Positions 38,039 to 53,725 of a stretch of DNA of 64,000 nt are shown here, in pieces (position 1 is the first letter of the stretch; the number at the start of each line of letters is the position of its first letter). A model generated the notes under the pieces. The model was not told where the DNA came from and made no database searches. It saw nothing but the letters and a program-made list of their open reading frames with translations. The DNA lies in NCBI GenBank assembly GCA_008360975.2, contig CM039194.1:9100426-9164425 (forward strand), in the 5' to 3' direction. A program made the position numbers and the translations under genes. Origin of the DNA: Lichenostomus cassidix. Its lineage: Eukaryota > Chordata > Aves > Passeriformes > Meliphagidae.

Positions 38039-39121
38039 GTACAAAACCAAAATCTGGATTAAAGTACAGTTTTGGGGTAGCAGTTTGAATGATGCTCTGG
38101 GAAAAAGTGCTGTAGGCACACATTTTAAATTTAATGCATCTGTTCTTGCAGTGACTGCCTGGGAGCACTCCAGAACAAACCCAGCTCCATCGCCAGCCTC
38201 CCTGTGCCTGAGCTTACATAATGCTGCACAACAGAGTCGGCCAGGCAGGGATGCTGCCTTAGCCAGGGCAGCCCCTGCAAGGATATTTCCCTCCCATCAC
38301 CCAAACCTGCTTCTAACAAGACCTTTAGTTGTTACTGAGGGTCTGAAACAGGTAGAATGAAGTCAAACTACTGCCTTATCATTGACAACGCATCAGGATT
38401 TCATCCAAGTTTCTTTTTTTTTTTTTTTAATTATTACACAGAACTCAGATTCCTGAAAATTAGGGGGGGAAGTCATTTTTAACAAGCTGTAATACAGCTC
38501 TGGCAGGTGAGAGTCCCTGGGCACCAGCACCACTGCGTGACTAAGCAGACCAGTCCTAAAAGCTTTATTCGACAACAGCACAACAGGCTGGGAGCCGGGC
38601 AGAAGCCAAACCTGAATTACAGCGATAATTTACATGTCTAAGCCTCAAACGCCGAGCTCAGCCACCTACAGCTGCGGCAGGCAGCGCCATTCCGGATGGA
38701 TGCCCGCTGCTTCCCCCTCGCCTCCCGCGTCACCGGCGGTAACCAGGAGCCGAGCAACGAACGCGCACCTGAGGCGCGGCCGCTCCGGGACACCGGGGGA
38801 GGGGGAGGCGGGAGGGAGGGGCAAAGCCGCCCAGGAGCCGCGGGGGGAGGCTCGGTCTGCGCGGGGGCTTCACTCACAAACCCCGCGGGCAGCGCTCCCC
38901 GCACCGCCCCCGCGGGAGCTTCATCCCCGCACGGCTCGGGCGGGCTCGGCCCCACCGAACCCCGGGAGCTCCATCGCCGCACGGCCCAGGAGCGCTCAGC
39001 TCTCCGCCCGCCCCCGCGATCACCCCACGGCCTCCCGACCCTCCGTCCGCGGCACAGCTCCGCGGTCTCCACACCGCTCCTACTTCCACCCCCGCGGCCC
39101 CCCGCCCCGCTCGGGCCTCAC

Positions 39122-39168
39122 CGTGAGGCGGCGGCGGCTCCGAGAGCGGACCGTGAGGAGGCGGCGGC
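39122..39168 (-). other. SKP1: SKP1 non-coding first exon (inferred)
   Basis: Because the coding exon begins exactly at its ATG, a separate 5'UTR exon is needed. Within the CpG island the - strand has a TATA box and then about 45 bp of GC-rich sequence ending CACG|gtgagg, a fitting donor with the intron starting at 39121. The start point (about 39168) is set from TATA spacing and is approximate. Confidence 0.55.
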
Positions 39169-39195
39169 GGCGCTCAGGCCCGACTGCGGCGGCGC

Positions 39196-39202
39196 TTTTA
39201 TA
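39196..39202 (-). promoter_or_regulatory. SKP1: TATA-like box of the SKP1 promoter
   Basis: The - strand reads GGTATAAAAGCG inside a GC-rich island, about 30 bp upstream of the inferred SKP1 first exon. TATAAAA is an exact match to the core element. The assignment to SKP1 rests on position and strand. Confidence 0.6.
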
Positions 39203-39796
39203 CCGAGCGGGTGAGGGGGAAGGACCCGCCTCTCGCCGCCTCGCAAAGCCCGGGCTGCCCGCCGTGAATGCCTGAGCAAAACGCCCCGCTGGGGCTCCCA
39301 AACGGTAAAAACCAAAACTCGCGCCGCCTTCCGCGAGGTGCGGTGGTGGGAGAGGAGCCGAAACGAGTTCGAGGGGACGGAGCGGCGTGTGGCGGGTTTT
39401 TCAGGCAGCGGCGGGGCCGCGCCAGGAGCCGCACAATAGACGGAGGCCAAGGACCCCTCCCCGCGGCCTGAGGCGCCGCCGCGGGCCCGGCCGGGCCGCC
39501 GTGAGGGAGCAATGGGCCCGGTGGGGTCCCGGGTCGGGAGCGCTCCGTGCGGGCAGCGCCGAGCTCCCGTGACGGCGGAGAGCGCCGGTGCGGCCTGTGG
39601 TGTCCGGGGGTTGGCTCGGTGCCCTCCGGCGGCCCGCGGGCGCTGCTGGCACGGCGGGTAGTGAAATCGGTCGTTCAGGGTAACTGGGCTCACCCCAGAA
39701 CGGCCACAGTGCGGGTTTTCCCTCACGGGGAGAAGGGCCGAGGGGGTAAGCGGGGTAAGGCTGCGAGTATCTGTGGCGGCCTCCCGCAGGGTAAAC

Positions 39797-39964
39797 ATGA
39801 TGAAAGCCCATCGTCAGAGGCTGCTCCAGCGGCGGAAGACATCTTACCCGAAAAACAACATTGAGCAACCAGCTAGTTTCAAATTGTTCCAACAACAGCC
39901 AGCCTTCCTCAAGTGGAAATACGTGGGGGACCGTTCATGGAGCCAGAAATGGATTGAGCTCTGA
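39797..39964 (+). other. Small + strand ORF divergent from SKP1, unknown
   Basis: ATG ATG in a good context (A at -3) opens 55 codons, from MMKAHRQRLLQRRKTS to SQKWIEL, ending TGA. The start is basic and the rest is rich in Gln and aromatic residues. A good acceptor, cctcccgcag, ends at 39789 just before the ATG, and a possible donor (CAGG|gtaact) lies near 39680. It could be the second exon of a promoter-divergent transcript. I recognise no protein family, and a non-coding divergent RNA is at least as likely. Confidence 0.3.
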
Positions 39965-40551
39965 GCGGTGCTCACGGCACATCTGCCCTAGATCCCGTCA
40001 GGAATTTTAGGCAGCTCCAGCTCAGGCCCTTACAGCATTTCCAGACACCAGCTGTGTAAGAAAACCCCAGGCCGAGGGGCAGAGCAGAGCTGGGTACCCA
40101 AACACAGCCCAGGCCTTCGTGTTAGTACAGCCCCACCTGAGCCCCGTGCCCAGCACAGGTGGGAGCTAAAAGGTCACCAGTGTGTGCTAGAAAGTGACAG
40201 GTAGTGGGTTTTCAGGGAAAATGAGATGTGAAGGGTTTTGCTCTGTAAGGAAGGGCAGGGTATGAAGCCTTACATCGCTGTGAGGTGTCCAGCACGTTGT
40301 TGTGCTGCTATCACAGCAGGTGTTCCATGCTTTGCTGCTGAGCCCAGTTTTGCATCAGCTCTCTGTGACAAAATGGCTTTCAAGTAGGCAAGATATTTAC
40401 ACAGTGGCAACACAGGATTCTGACAATTTGCTTTACTTCCAATCTTAAAGAAAAATGCTTTAAGAACCAAAAGTGTGATTTCACATCACTGGAAGCACAC
40501 TGATACCTGCAACAGCACCACACTGCAGGGGGCAAGTACAGCATCATTTAT

Positions 40552-40784
40552 AGCCTCAGGCAGCACCAGAGCAGGTTCAGGTTGGATATCAGGAACAATT
40601 TCTTCTCTGAAAGGGTTGTCAAGCAGTGGCATGGTGGTGGAGTCACCATCCCTGGATGTGTTCAAGAAACAACTGGACATAGCACTGAGTGCTCTGCACT
40701 GGTTGACAAGGTGGTGATTGGTCAAGGGTTGAACTTGAGGATGTTGGAGATCTTTTCCAACCTTAATGATTCTGTGGTTCTGTG
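40552..40784 (+). repeat. CR1 LINE fragment
   Basis: GGTTGGATATCAGGAACAAT, GTGGAGTCACCATCCCTGGA and ATCTTTTCCAACCTTAATGA mark a CR1 subfamily of the LTR-free 3' type. Confidence 0.85.
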
Positions 40785-41006
40785 CTAATTCACAGCCTTC
40801 CCTTCCTTTGGAGTCCCAGAGAGCCCCTGGCTGTGCATCCCACACCTTATTGAACAGAAGACAGCCAGACCCACTGGAAAGTATCTTCTAACATGAAGAA
40901 TTTTCCCAGGATTCAAAATTTCTTAGTTCAGAATCTTCTTTTGCTCAGTTCAGCATCCAAGCCTCCCATACCTCCTTTGCTCCCTTCCCTTCCATCTGAG
41001 AGTAGA

Positions 41007-41190
41007 CATAGAATCATTGAATATTAAGGGTTGGAAGGGCTCTTAAAGCTCATCTGCTCCCACCCACCCTGCCATGGGCAGGAACACCTTCCACCATCCC
41101 AGGTTGCTCCATCCAACCTGGCGTTGGACACTTCCAGGGATGGGGCAGCCACAGCTTTGGGGGACCTGTGCCAATGTCTCTCTCACATAA
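41007..41190 (-). repeat. CR1 LINE fragment
   Basis: ATAGAATCATTGAATATTAA, CTGCCATGGGCAGGAACACC and CTTCCAGGGATGGGGCAGCC in reverse orientation. Confidence 0.85.
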
Positions 41191-41384
41191 CAAGTGAGAA
41201 CACAACTAGAGAAGTATTTAACATTAAATACCTTGTTGGTTGGGGCTGATTCTTTGGAGGGATGGAAGACTCAAATACAGATTCTTAGCCAGGAAGGACC
41301 TCCTAGACAGCCAGGCTGTTCTACATCAGAGCATATCACTTAGAACAGGCCTCTATAAATTCCAAAGAACTGTTGGAGATGACT

Positions 41385-41545
41385 GCTTAACAAGGGAAGC
41401 TTGTTCCAGGGGCTGTAGGATGCTGAGCAGCTTGTTAGTCAGAGCAGACTTGAATATGACTCTGAGCAACCTGATCTGACTTTGCAGGTGGATCCAGGTC
41501 ACCTCCATGGTACCTTCCAGGCTGGATTATTGTGAGCTTCTGTAA
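41385..41545 (+). repeat. Old, diverged CR1-like sequence
   Basis: GAGCAACCTGATCTGACTTT and CCATGGTACCTTCCAGGCTG resemble an eroded CR1 3' end. The match is weak and the limits are uncertain. Confidence 0.4.
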
Positions 41546-43728
41546 TGTGTGCTCCCCTGGAACTCTTCATAACAGGTGAGTGAGCAGCCAGAGGGGGCAG
41601 GTGATGCTTGACCGCTGACTCAGACACTAACAGAAGTTCCTCAAAGATCCTGGTATTGGTAACCACATAAGCTCTTTGTTCACCATTTAATAGGACCTAG
41701 TTTTCATTTTTAATTTATATGTATCTCATATCTAGAGTGTGAAGCCTCCAAACTACATCCAATGTGACTTTTTGGTTGTACCAGCATCACATTTACCTCT
41801 TTCTTCCTCAGTCACTCCATCTAATACTCCAATGCTGAATATCACATTCAGTACACTAAAAAACACTGCCTTTATTTCCCTTAAATGATTAATTTTTTAT
41901 TTATATTAAAACTCCTTGGTTTAGAGAACCAGATAATGACAGGAGGTGGTCTGTGGAAAACATATCTGCAAATTCTAAATCCCCTTTCCCAATGTTGTCA
42001 AAGACCAAGGTTTCTGATTTGGCTCATGACCAGCGAGCACAAGCTCACAGACTGCAAATCAGGCTCAGCAAAGGGGGGATGGGGTTTGCTCTCAAGACAA
42101 ATCTAATGGAATCTAGGAACAGGCAGAAAGCTGAATTCCATGCTTAATTATAGTTGTGATAAATTTAAATTCAAAATTATACTACTGATGAGCTATATAC
42201 TTGTTACTGCTCTCTACAGCTTTCCAAATGAGAAAATTCTGTCCTCGGTGGACTTTGAATTCTACTGTTGAATCAGAAGTCTGGGAAAGTTAAAACAGCA
42301 AAAACACCCCACACCCCAAAAAGAGGCAGATGGCTGTCATAGATATGCCGTAATCACACGACAGCACCTCCCACTGTGCCCTACATATCATACAATGAAC
42401 CTCCCCAGCCACTCCAGATGCTTCCCGTTATCTGTCGTGAAAACGCAGCTGCTGCGGCAGCGATAGCCCGAGTCCTGTGAGTCAGTCAGTATTAATGGCA
42501 CAAAAACCCCGTCCTTGGATAAAGCTGCGAGGCAAAGAACAAGATTGCTTACAAAAGGGGGATGCCCCATTTCAGCTGTTCTGCACATAGGTAATGATTG
42601 CACTGCAAACAATCCTAAAGCTGAGCATTGCTTCCCTGGGTGCAGAGAATCACACCATGTATCAGCCATGGGTAAATTACAATTAAGGGCCTTTTACCAC
42701 TGAGGAGATGGAGGAGGAAGGGAGCAGCATAACACCAAAGCAAATACCTGAAAAGATTGGAGCAACTGAGCTTGATTTAACGCTTAATCAGATCCAGAAG
42801 AGCTCTGACCTACATACTCACAGCATCCCTGGGCTGCGGGTGCAGCCAGCTGAGCAGCCATGCAGCTGCAGGGGGAGAGGGTTTAACGCACTGAACGTGA
42901 GGGAGCCTTCTGGACACAGCCCTGCATCTGCTTCACAGCCTCAGGTTCCCTTCCTGGATGTTTCTCTCAGGCAAAAATTACTGTGCCCCCCACTCTTCAG
43001 AGCACCTCACATTCCACTTTGACAAAGAAACAGGATTTTTTTTAGCTGCTAGTGGTGATTTAGAGACTGTGGAGATAACACACAGATTATTTTTCAATAC
43101 AAATGTGATGTGGTGGTGTCAAAGTCTAGTGACAATTGGGCTTGAAAGAGCTCAGCTTTGCTCCATTGACCAGTTGGAAAAATCCACCAAACTTGTCGTG
43201 GATTCACTGAACCAGGGAGAGCAAGCCAGGGAGACAGCCAGGTATGACCATGGAATCTGAAAAAGAGCCTAATCTACATGTAGGGGAGAACGAGACTTGC
43301 TGCAAAAGTACTCTTTTTTTTCAGGAACACAAAAGATCAGGAACACAAAAGATCATGAACATTTTTTTAAAACAAGCAGCCATATCAACAAGTTTGAAAA
43401 GAATTGAACTGACTGGTTCAGTGTAAAATCAGAAAACATCAGAATTATTCATGTGAGAGAGATGATAAAAAAGCACTGCCGAGCTCAAAGGCCCGTGCCA
43501 CTGTTGTTTAAAGCAGTCTTGGAACAATGCAGCAGCAGAAGAGGAAAATTCTTGTTCTCATAAGTCTGAAAAAGCTAATTATATAAAAAGCTAATTGTTG
43601 CATTTCCACTTAATCAAAACTTGTATCAAAGCAGCATCCTTGAGAAGGTGTCACTTTTCATTTAAGTTGTACCCCTGCAATGTGAAATGGTGGGTCGCAG
43701 AGCCCAGCACTTGTGTACAAGTCCAGGT

Positions 43729-44272
43729 CAAAGAATCAGAGAATCCTAGAATGGTTTGGATTGGAAGGGAACTTAAAGCCCATCCAGTTCCAGCCCTCTG
43801 CTGTGGACTAGACCAGATTGCGCCAAGCCCTGTCCAACCTGGCCTTGAACACTTCCAGGGATGGGGCAGCCACAGCTTCTCTGGCCAACCTGCGCCAGGG
43901 CCTCAGCACCCTCACAGGGAAGAATTCCTTCCCAACATCCAATCTAATCCTGCCCTCTGTCAGTTTGAAGCCATTCCCCCTTGTCCTATCACTCCAGGCC
44001 CTTGTCCCAAGTCCCTCTCCAGTTCTTTTGTCGCCCCTTTAGGCACTGGAAGAAGCTCTAAGATCTCCCTGGAGCCTTCTCTTCTCCAGGTGGACACCCC
44101 CAGCTCTCCCAGTCTGTCTCCAGAGCACAGGGGCTCCAGCCCTGGAGTAGCTCCATGGCCTCCTCTGGTCTCACTCCAGCAGGCCCATGTCCTGCTGATG
44201 TTGGGGGTCCCACAGCTGGACCCAGCACTGCAGGTGGAGACTCTGAGAGCAGAGTAGACACCAATGGACTGA
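43729..44272 (-). repeat. CR1 LINE fragment, longest copy in the window
   Basis: About 540 bp from AGAATCCTAGAATGGTTTGG through CCCCTTGTCCTATCACTCCA to GGTCCCACAGCTGGACCCAG, the reverse complement of the CR1 3' end. The open frame across it is not a host gene. Confidence 0.88.
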
Positions 44273-44574
44273 CAAAATCCAATAACTAAATCCTGTCAAG
44301 CAGGTACCAAATGAGATTTTATCAGCTTCTATTTCTTCTTCTAACACTGCTCATAGTCCCCTTACATAACATTGGGGATTCGAGATAGTTTAAAAAACTA
44401 AAGACAGAGAGGGGGAAGACTGAAAATAGAAACACCTACCTCAAACCTATTTGCAGCATCTAATTCCTAACCTCACCCTCACTCTACCTCCCCATACTTG
44501 AACACTGATTTTTTTGTACCAGTTGTGCCCTGGCATCTTTTGAAATCATCTGGAGCACTCTGGAGGAGCCAAGC

Positions 44575-44790
44575 CCGGATCCTCTGGCGGCTGAGCGTGA
44601 AGGTCACCAACCTCCAGCCACATTGGAGCCAGTGCGTGCCTCAGCCTCGCCGGCAGCAGAGGTTCCCGGCCCTGCCGGGTCACGACAGGCGGGGCAGTGC
44701 CACGCGGTGGCGCCGGGGCTCGCTCCGAGGGACGGGAGCGTCAGCGAGCTCAGCCCCGGAGAGATGCCAGCCCGGGCATTCCAAGAAAAT
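44575..44790. other. Isolated CpG-rich patch between SKP1 and PPP2CA
   Basis: About 215 bp with many CGs (for example GCCGGGTCACGACAGGCGGG and CCACGCGGTGGCGCCGGGGC) inside AT-rich intergenic sequence. No splice-supported gene was recognised. It could be an orphan CpG island, an enhancer or the start of a non-coding transcript. Confidence 0.5.
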
Positions 44791-47700
44791 GAAAAGAGCA
44801 GGCTTTCTGTACGTGGCCTTGAGAACGACCTTCAGTGGTACCGGATAAAATTGTGAATATCCTTGATATAAGCACGAGGGGAAGGGAACTGGGTTAGCCT
44901 TACAGGGCTGCCTGGCACTGGTCTCCAGCGCTGGAGCTGTTCAAAGTCCAAAAAGCATATTCTGGGCTGGTTCTGACGCCACAGATGATAACGAGCAGTT
45001 GCTTTGAGGTTTCAAAGTCCATGGGAATAAGTATAGCGCGCTTCAGATGTCAGACATTTTAAAATGCATTCAAAGCATTTTAAAGAGAGATTCCAGGGGG
45101 AAAGGGACAGTCTGATAACATTTTGAGATGGCTGAGCTAAAGCTGCATAAACTCATGACCAGACAAACAGAACCCATCACCAGCCTTTCTCTCTCTCTCC
45201 TATGAAGCTGTGGCACCCTCTCCCCTGGGCATTGTCCCTGCTCCAGCAGCAACCGGCTGTGTTCCTCTTCCCTGAGGACAAACACAGCAGTGGAAAAGGA
45301 GCAGAGCTGCCTGTAAAGTGGGTCAAGCGTGGAATTAAACACCCACCATAGGATACTCCCAGACAGGGCTTCTCCAAACCCCCCCTCCCCTTCTTCGTTG
45401 TAAAACAAGGAAGCAGAAGAGAGCAGCCGTCACTGCCCACTCCTGCACTGATGGCCATGATAAAGAAGGTTTTTCACAGCAAGCTTTATAGTTAGGCTGG
45501 ATGTGGGGGTTGTTTTCTCAAACTCGTGAAAAATAAAGGCAGTTGGGAGCCAGGCTAAAACCCTTCAGCCCAATCGATCATGCAATTATCAATGTAAACA
45601 GGACACTCCTCTTTTACAGTTCAGCACTTTCAGTTTTAAAGGCATAATCTGGAAAACAGCTTATGGATTTATTGACATTAAAAACCAAACTAACTAAAGC
45701 AACAAAAACAACCCAAAAGAACCTAACCTCCAAAAATCCAGATGTGTTTGCGGGAAATCTGCTGAGGAAGATGTATACAGAAGTCAAGATAACAAAAAGC
45801 AAAGATTTAGTTTAACTTATACAACCTTGTGCAATGATACAAGTAGCTGCAAAAAGGAGCATTTTCTCCTCAAAATCACTTTCCTGCAAGTTTTGATGCA
45901 GGATGCTCACCCTGATCACACTACTCCTCTTCTATCACCAGTCCCAGGTACTATTAGCAACTAATGTCTTATACATTATTTATACCAGCAGCCATCATTT
46001 TAGTCTCCATCCCAAAGCAGTTCTGTTCACCAGAGAGTAATTAAGAGATCAGTAGTTCAACCCATCTTAAAAAATAAAGCTTTTAAGCTGCAGCACAGGT
46101 TTTAAAAGGCTAAAACATGCAGCACCGCTTAATTTAAAACCAAAAGTGTTGTTTCAGCCTTTTTTCCCTGTCCATATGCCAAAGCACTCTGGTCCCTTGC
46201 TCAAGAGAGCAGCCTGCCTTTATTCTCATCCAGAAGGAGTAGAGCCAAATGAATTAGAACACCGAAATAACTTTTTGTAAAACCACAGAAGGCTGACTCA
46301 TGAACTGCTGACTCTGCAGGGCTTTGTTGGTGTGTTCATGGGTACTGAAAAGATTTCTACACAGTCCAGTGTGATTTTTACTTAACACTTTACCTGTTTC
46401 CAACCTTTTCCTGGAACTTGCATAACACCAATACTCTGTGTCATGATTGCTGCAGCACACAGAAGGCACCCAATGCCTCCTACAAGACTTCAAAAATCAC
46501 TGCTTGCAGACATTTTGCTCCAAAAATCTGAGCTCATGCAAATCCCAAGTACGGTTGCAAAAAATATGGAACATGTAAAAAGCCATTTCTCAGGCAAATT
46601 TTGCTCTAACCTACATGAAAACCCCTAAAACACATCAAGAGTTTCCAGGAGTGCTCCGCATCCAGACAAAACAAGCTGCAATTAGAGCAATAAATGAGTA
46701 TGGAACAGGTGCACAAGGAGGTGGTGAGAGTTGAGGCACACCTTCAACTCCCAGAATTTGGAGCAGCATTTAATTTGAAATTCAAAATTGTGATCCCAAT
46801 TGCATCTTCTTACAGACCATTTTTCGTAAACGAACAAGAGTATTTATTCTTCAGCCCCCTCCCAAGTTCACAGCTCCCCCAAGAGCTAGAACTGCACTCC
46901 ACTATTACTAAGGAAATGAAAAGGTGAGAAGGGGAGAAGAATGTGTTTATTGAAAACACATTGGCCTATGAAATAAGACCCAAAATAAACCCAGCACTTG
47001 CATAACAGTTTGGTTTTATCTTATACAGGAAGAAATCCTTTAAGATTCAGGCTGAATTTTTGAATTGTCAGAGCAGACTTTGTCCCAAGGCTCTTAAAAC
47101 ACAATTGCTTTCTGAAAAGGACTTTCAGTGTTTCAGTTTACTACTACAATTTTTTTTGTTTAATCCTCTCCCATGGAACATGGATTGATGGCCATTGGCA
47201 TCTCTCAGCAGCTTCTGTTTCCAGGTGGACTTTTGACAGTAACCAGATCAAGATACGGGTAGGTAAATGTCACAGCTTTCATTCGCAGGATGTCTCCTCA
47301 CCACCTTTTCTGCAGGGCAGAATTTGTTACCATCCAGACACATGGGGAAGGAAGTAATGCTCTGTCTGCACTCTCCCATGCATCCAGTATCTTGCCAGGG
47401 TATTATCAGATCTAAACCAGGTAACATTGGCCAAGCACTCAGAGCAGGGATACTGAGTGTGTAGGGAAGTGTCAGCAGCTAGAAACAATCCAAAATGAGC
47501 ACCAGGTGACAGCCGTGCACACTGGTTACCTTGGACAAACATCCATCTACAGAGGCAGCTCAGTCACCAACGGAGCAAGGACAGGCAACAGCCAGCCCCA
47601 AGCTCCAGGGCTCTGTAGAGAAGGGGCCATAAGCAGAGGAACAAAGCACAGGATGGAAAGAGGAGAAGAAACACGTAGAAAGAGGGTGAAGGAGGAAAAA

Positions 47701-49752
47701 AAATCTGGCAAATCCATACACCTATGTATGTGTACAATACTTATTTTGTCTCATTTTAATTTAATGGGCTCTTAGCTCAGGACAGGCCTGCATCACTGCA
47801 GGGTGCTCACTTTGATATTATGAAATGAAAAATGCAGTATGAAAAGCTGAAAACCCTCCCCCCTTTGTCCACCAAGATTCTCCTGGCTCTAGGCAAGGGC
47901 TGAGAAAGAAAAAAAGAGCAGTTCATGGAAAAGTGTAATTTCATTCCCAACTGCTGATAATCTAGCCCTAAGGTCAGCCCTCCCCGCTAAGAATGGGGTG
48001 TAACATTCCCACCTTAACACTGAACCACCACAATATGGGATTTCCAGCTACTCCTATTTTGCATGTTATGGAATGCAGCAGTAGTTGTAGAGATGGAGGA
48101 AACATCACCAGTGATCTCCAAAACATGCTCACAGGCTGAAGTAAAGGAAGTTTTCTGCAGGTGAATTTATCTCTCAGCTACTAATCAATCAAACCCTAAT
48201 TATTTATGTTTGAAGCTCTGCTTCTTCCTCTTCAATCTTCCATACATGCTTTTAGCTGGCTAGTGCTCCATCAGGGTAACCAGTTTTTTTCTTTACAATG
48301 TGGTTTTCTCACTGGAATCTTCACACAGACCGTCACAACATAATTATAGAGGAAAGCACAAAAACTGGAGCGACTCCAACATTGTCCATGGACTTTACTA
48401 ACAACCACTTGGATCTGTGTACAGAAACTGAAGCAAGGAAAGGACTGCTCCCCGCCAGAGCAGATGAGTCACACCAATTAAAGCAACAAGGAAAGCAGAA
48501 AATAGGGCAAAGTCATTCCTTTTGAAGGAATGGTGTCAATGAAAGCACAAAGTCTCATCTGCACAAACACAGAGAAAGACAAGCGATAGGAATGGAACGT
48601 GAACTTCTCTCCTCAGCAAAGGATTTTTTTAATAGTGATCAAAGCAAAAGCTCCCAATATACTAAAAAATGCCACTTCAGATGCACTTATTTTTAGCATG
48701 CACTTCTTCCTGTAAGAGATCAAACTACAGCAGTGAGCTCTCCAGAAGATATTTGGAATCCTACCTACTGGACAAAGCTCAAATTTTGCTGAAGAAAAAG
48801 CAACCACTTGAGCCCTTTTGCAAGCGGATAAAGTAATGCTTGGTGAAATGCATCATCATCTTTGCAAGTCAAAGAATCAAGTGGTCTTTGAGCTTTTCAG
48901 AAAAGCCAGAAAGCCCCAAAAAGCATGTCTAGGACTAAACCTCCAGGTGAGTTGGACACTTGCAAAATTTCTGTTTGTTCCCTTAGAAACAAGCAGTGTA
49001 AAAAACAAACCTCCATGTTATTGCAGAATCTACAGTGTGCCCAAGAAATTTAAAGTCTCAAACAATATGAATATTAAGAGTCCTTCTATTAAGTCAACAG
49101 ACAGGTACATTGTTTGGATGTGCCCAAGAAGTTTCAAGCACAAGCCTTAAGAAGGCTTAACATTTGAATATCTGTTTTGAACCAAATAATCAAATCAGGG
49201 TTCCAATTTTGAACCAAGCTAGTAGAAAGGAAATATTTAAACAGAAGTTCACATAAACCACATACCACTGTTTTTCAGAATGGAAGCTTGGGCAAATACA
49301 CGTAGTACTATACTTCAAGTTGTTTCCTTTAATATTTAGAAAACTGGTTTTATTCTTAGTTTTTCAGAAAAATTACTTTTTAGCACCTACATTGTAAATG
49401 ACTCAAACTTAGATTTACACTTGAAATAAAGCCACACACAATCAATTAAGTGATCCTATATTCTTCCATTTCTGAGTATTTCATTAGAGCACCAAGAGGG
49501 AAAGAGCAACATGTGAGTAACCGGTGAGCTGTTCTCAGCTGTGAGACACAGGCCCAGGTACCTTCCTGGGACAGGATTCAAAAGATCAGAGTTTTCCAGC
49601 ACACTCCAAATCACCTCAGTTTTAGTTATTTATAAGGTGGAAATTTCTATGCAAGTTTATAAAACCCATCCAGCTACATGTTAGTTTATTAAACCACAGT
49701 TGACCTGAGATGCAATTAGAATTTTGACATTTTTCCATACTTAGTTCACAAG

Positions 49753-49758
49753 TTTATT
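49753..49758 (-). terminator. PPP2CA: PPP2CA proximal poly(A) signal AATAAA
   Basis: The - strand context TTTTTCATAATAAACTTGTG matches the end of the short human PPP2CA mRNA as remembered. A second minus-strand AATAAA is at 49685-49690, and longer transcripts are possible. Confidence 0.75.
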
Positions 49759-49898
49759 ATGAAAAACACCGCAGCTCTGTCCTGCAGTAACATTGTTTTA
49801 CAGAAAAAAACAGTTCTGTTCAAAGTAATTCACTATCCTTGGACAATTACAAGGGACAATATGGTAGGGCAGAGTGGAAAAGGGAACTGAGTGCAGAC

Positions 49899-49921
49899 AA
49901 AAAAAAAAAAAAAAAAAAAAA
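49899..49921. repeat. PPP2CA: A23 run (poly(U) in the PPP2CA mRNA)
   Basis: Twenty-three consecutive A on the + strand lie inside the PPP2CA 3'UTR, so the transcript carries U23. Flanks TGTCTGCACTCAG and TTTAATTTAATTG (minus strand) look like conserved 3'UTR sequence. Confidence 0.9.
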
Positions 49922-50416
49922 TCAATACAATTAAATTAAACAGTATTCCCTGAAAATAAAACAAACAGTTTCAGAACAAATATGAGGCCTTGGTACTTAT
50001 TTTAAAAATGTTCTTTAAGCTTCAATGATTGTTTGCTGCTACCCTTATCTACAGTCATGCTGAATAAAGCTATAGCTAAATGGAAAGTTAAATGTATTCA
50101 CGAGGTGTTAATGTCTACATCTTATTATTTGCAGTCTCTCAGAGAAAGCAAAAGTAACTACAAATAGCGCTATGCCAGAAACTGGTTTCTTGACCAACAA
50201 TGTTGCTTCAGCATGCAATGAACTGGTTCATTCTAAAGTGGTCACAGTTGTTGACGACAAGAGGCTTTGTATTGAATATGGCACGTCTTTTGGTCCATGT
50301 GAAAACAAAGTTTGAATGTTAAATATTTTCTGACACTTTGGAGTTACTGTTGCTCTTCCCATTTTCTTTAGGTCAACGTATGGTTCATGGCAATACTGTA
50401 CAGGTCTAAAATCTCT

Positions 50417-53725
<3,309 letters not shown>

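Larger units (their letters stand above)
36479..39121 (-). other. SKP1: SKP1 first intron
   Basis: About 2.6 kb running from the CpG-island exon to the start-codon exon. It has a CR1 fragment (about 36926-37018), a (TA)n(CA)n microsatellite near 38021-38038, a T run near 38411-38428 and GC-rich promoter-proximal sequence from 38630. Confidence 0.6.
38630..39660. promoter_or_regulatory. CpG island over the SKP1 promoter
   Basis: There is an abrupt change from AT-rich sequence to about 1 kb dense in CpG, with many CCGCCC/GGGCGG (Sp1-type) motifs and CGG-rich runs. It covers the SKP1 first exon and extends upstream. Long ORFs on both strands here are by-products of GC richness. Confidence 0.85.
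39965..49734. other. Intergenic region between SKP1 and PPP2CA
   Basis: About 9.8 kb. It holds CR1 fragments at about 40552-40784, 41007-41190, 41385-41545 (weak) and 43729-44272, and a CpG-rich patch at 44575-44790. From 44800 to 49734 I see only AT-rich unique sequence with short unrelated ORFs; a longer PPP2CA 3'UTR may occupy its right end. Confidence 0.6.
49735..50416 (-). other. PPP2CA: PPP2CA proximal 3' untranslated region
   Basis: Directly after the stop, the - strand closely resembles the human PPP2CA 3'UTR as I recall it (for example GGGAAGAGCAACAGTAACTC and CATTGCATGCTGAAGCAACA), which implies unusually strong non-coding conservation. A poly(T) run, seen as A on the + strand at 49899-49921, interrupts it. 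The end is set by the AATAAA at 49753-49758. Confidence 0.8.

Noticed and set aside
38634..39275. Long + strand open frame in the SKP1 CpG island, with matching long frames on the - strand
   Set aside because: Arg/Pro/Ala-rich, overlapping open frames in several phases on both strands, typical of CpG islands. No family match.
39118..39798. Long - strand open frame upstream of SKP1
   Set aside because: It spans the TATA box and promoter, with low-complexity Arg/Pro/Ala composition and no splice support.
43595..44257. 220-codon + strand ORF
   Set aside because: It lies mostly within an inverted CR1 fragment and reads the repeat antisense.
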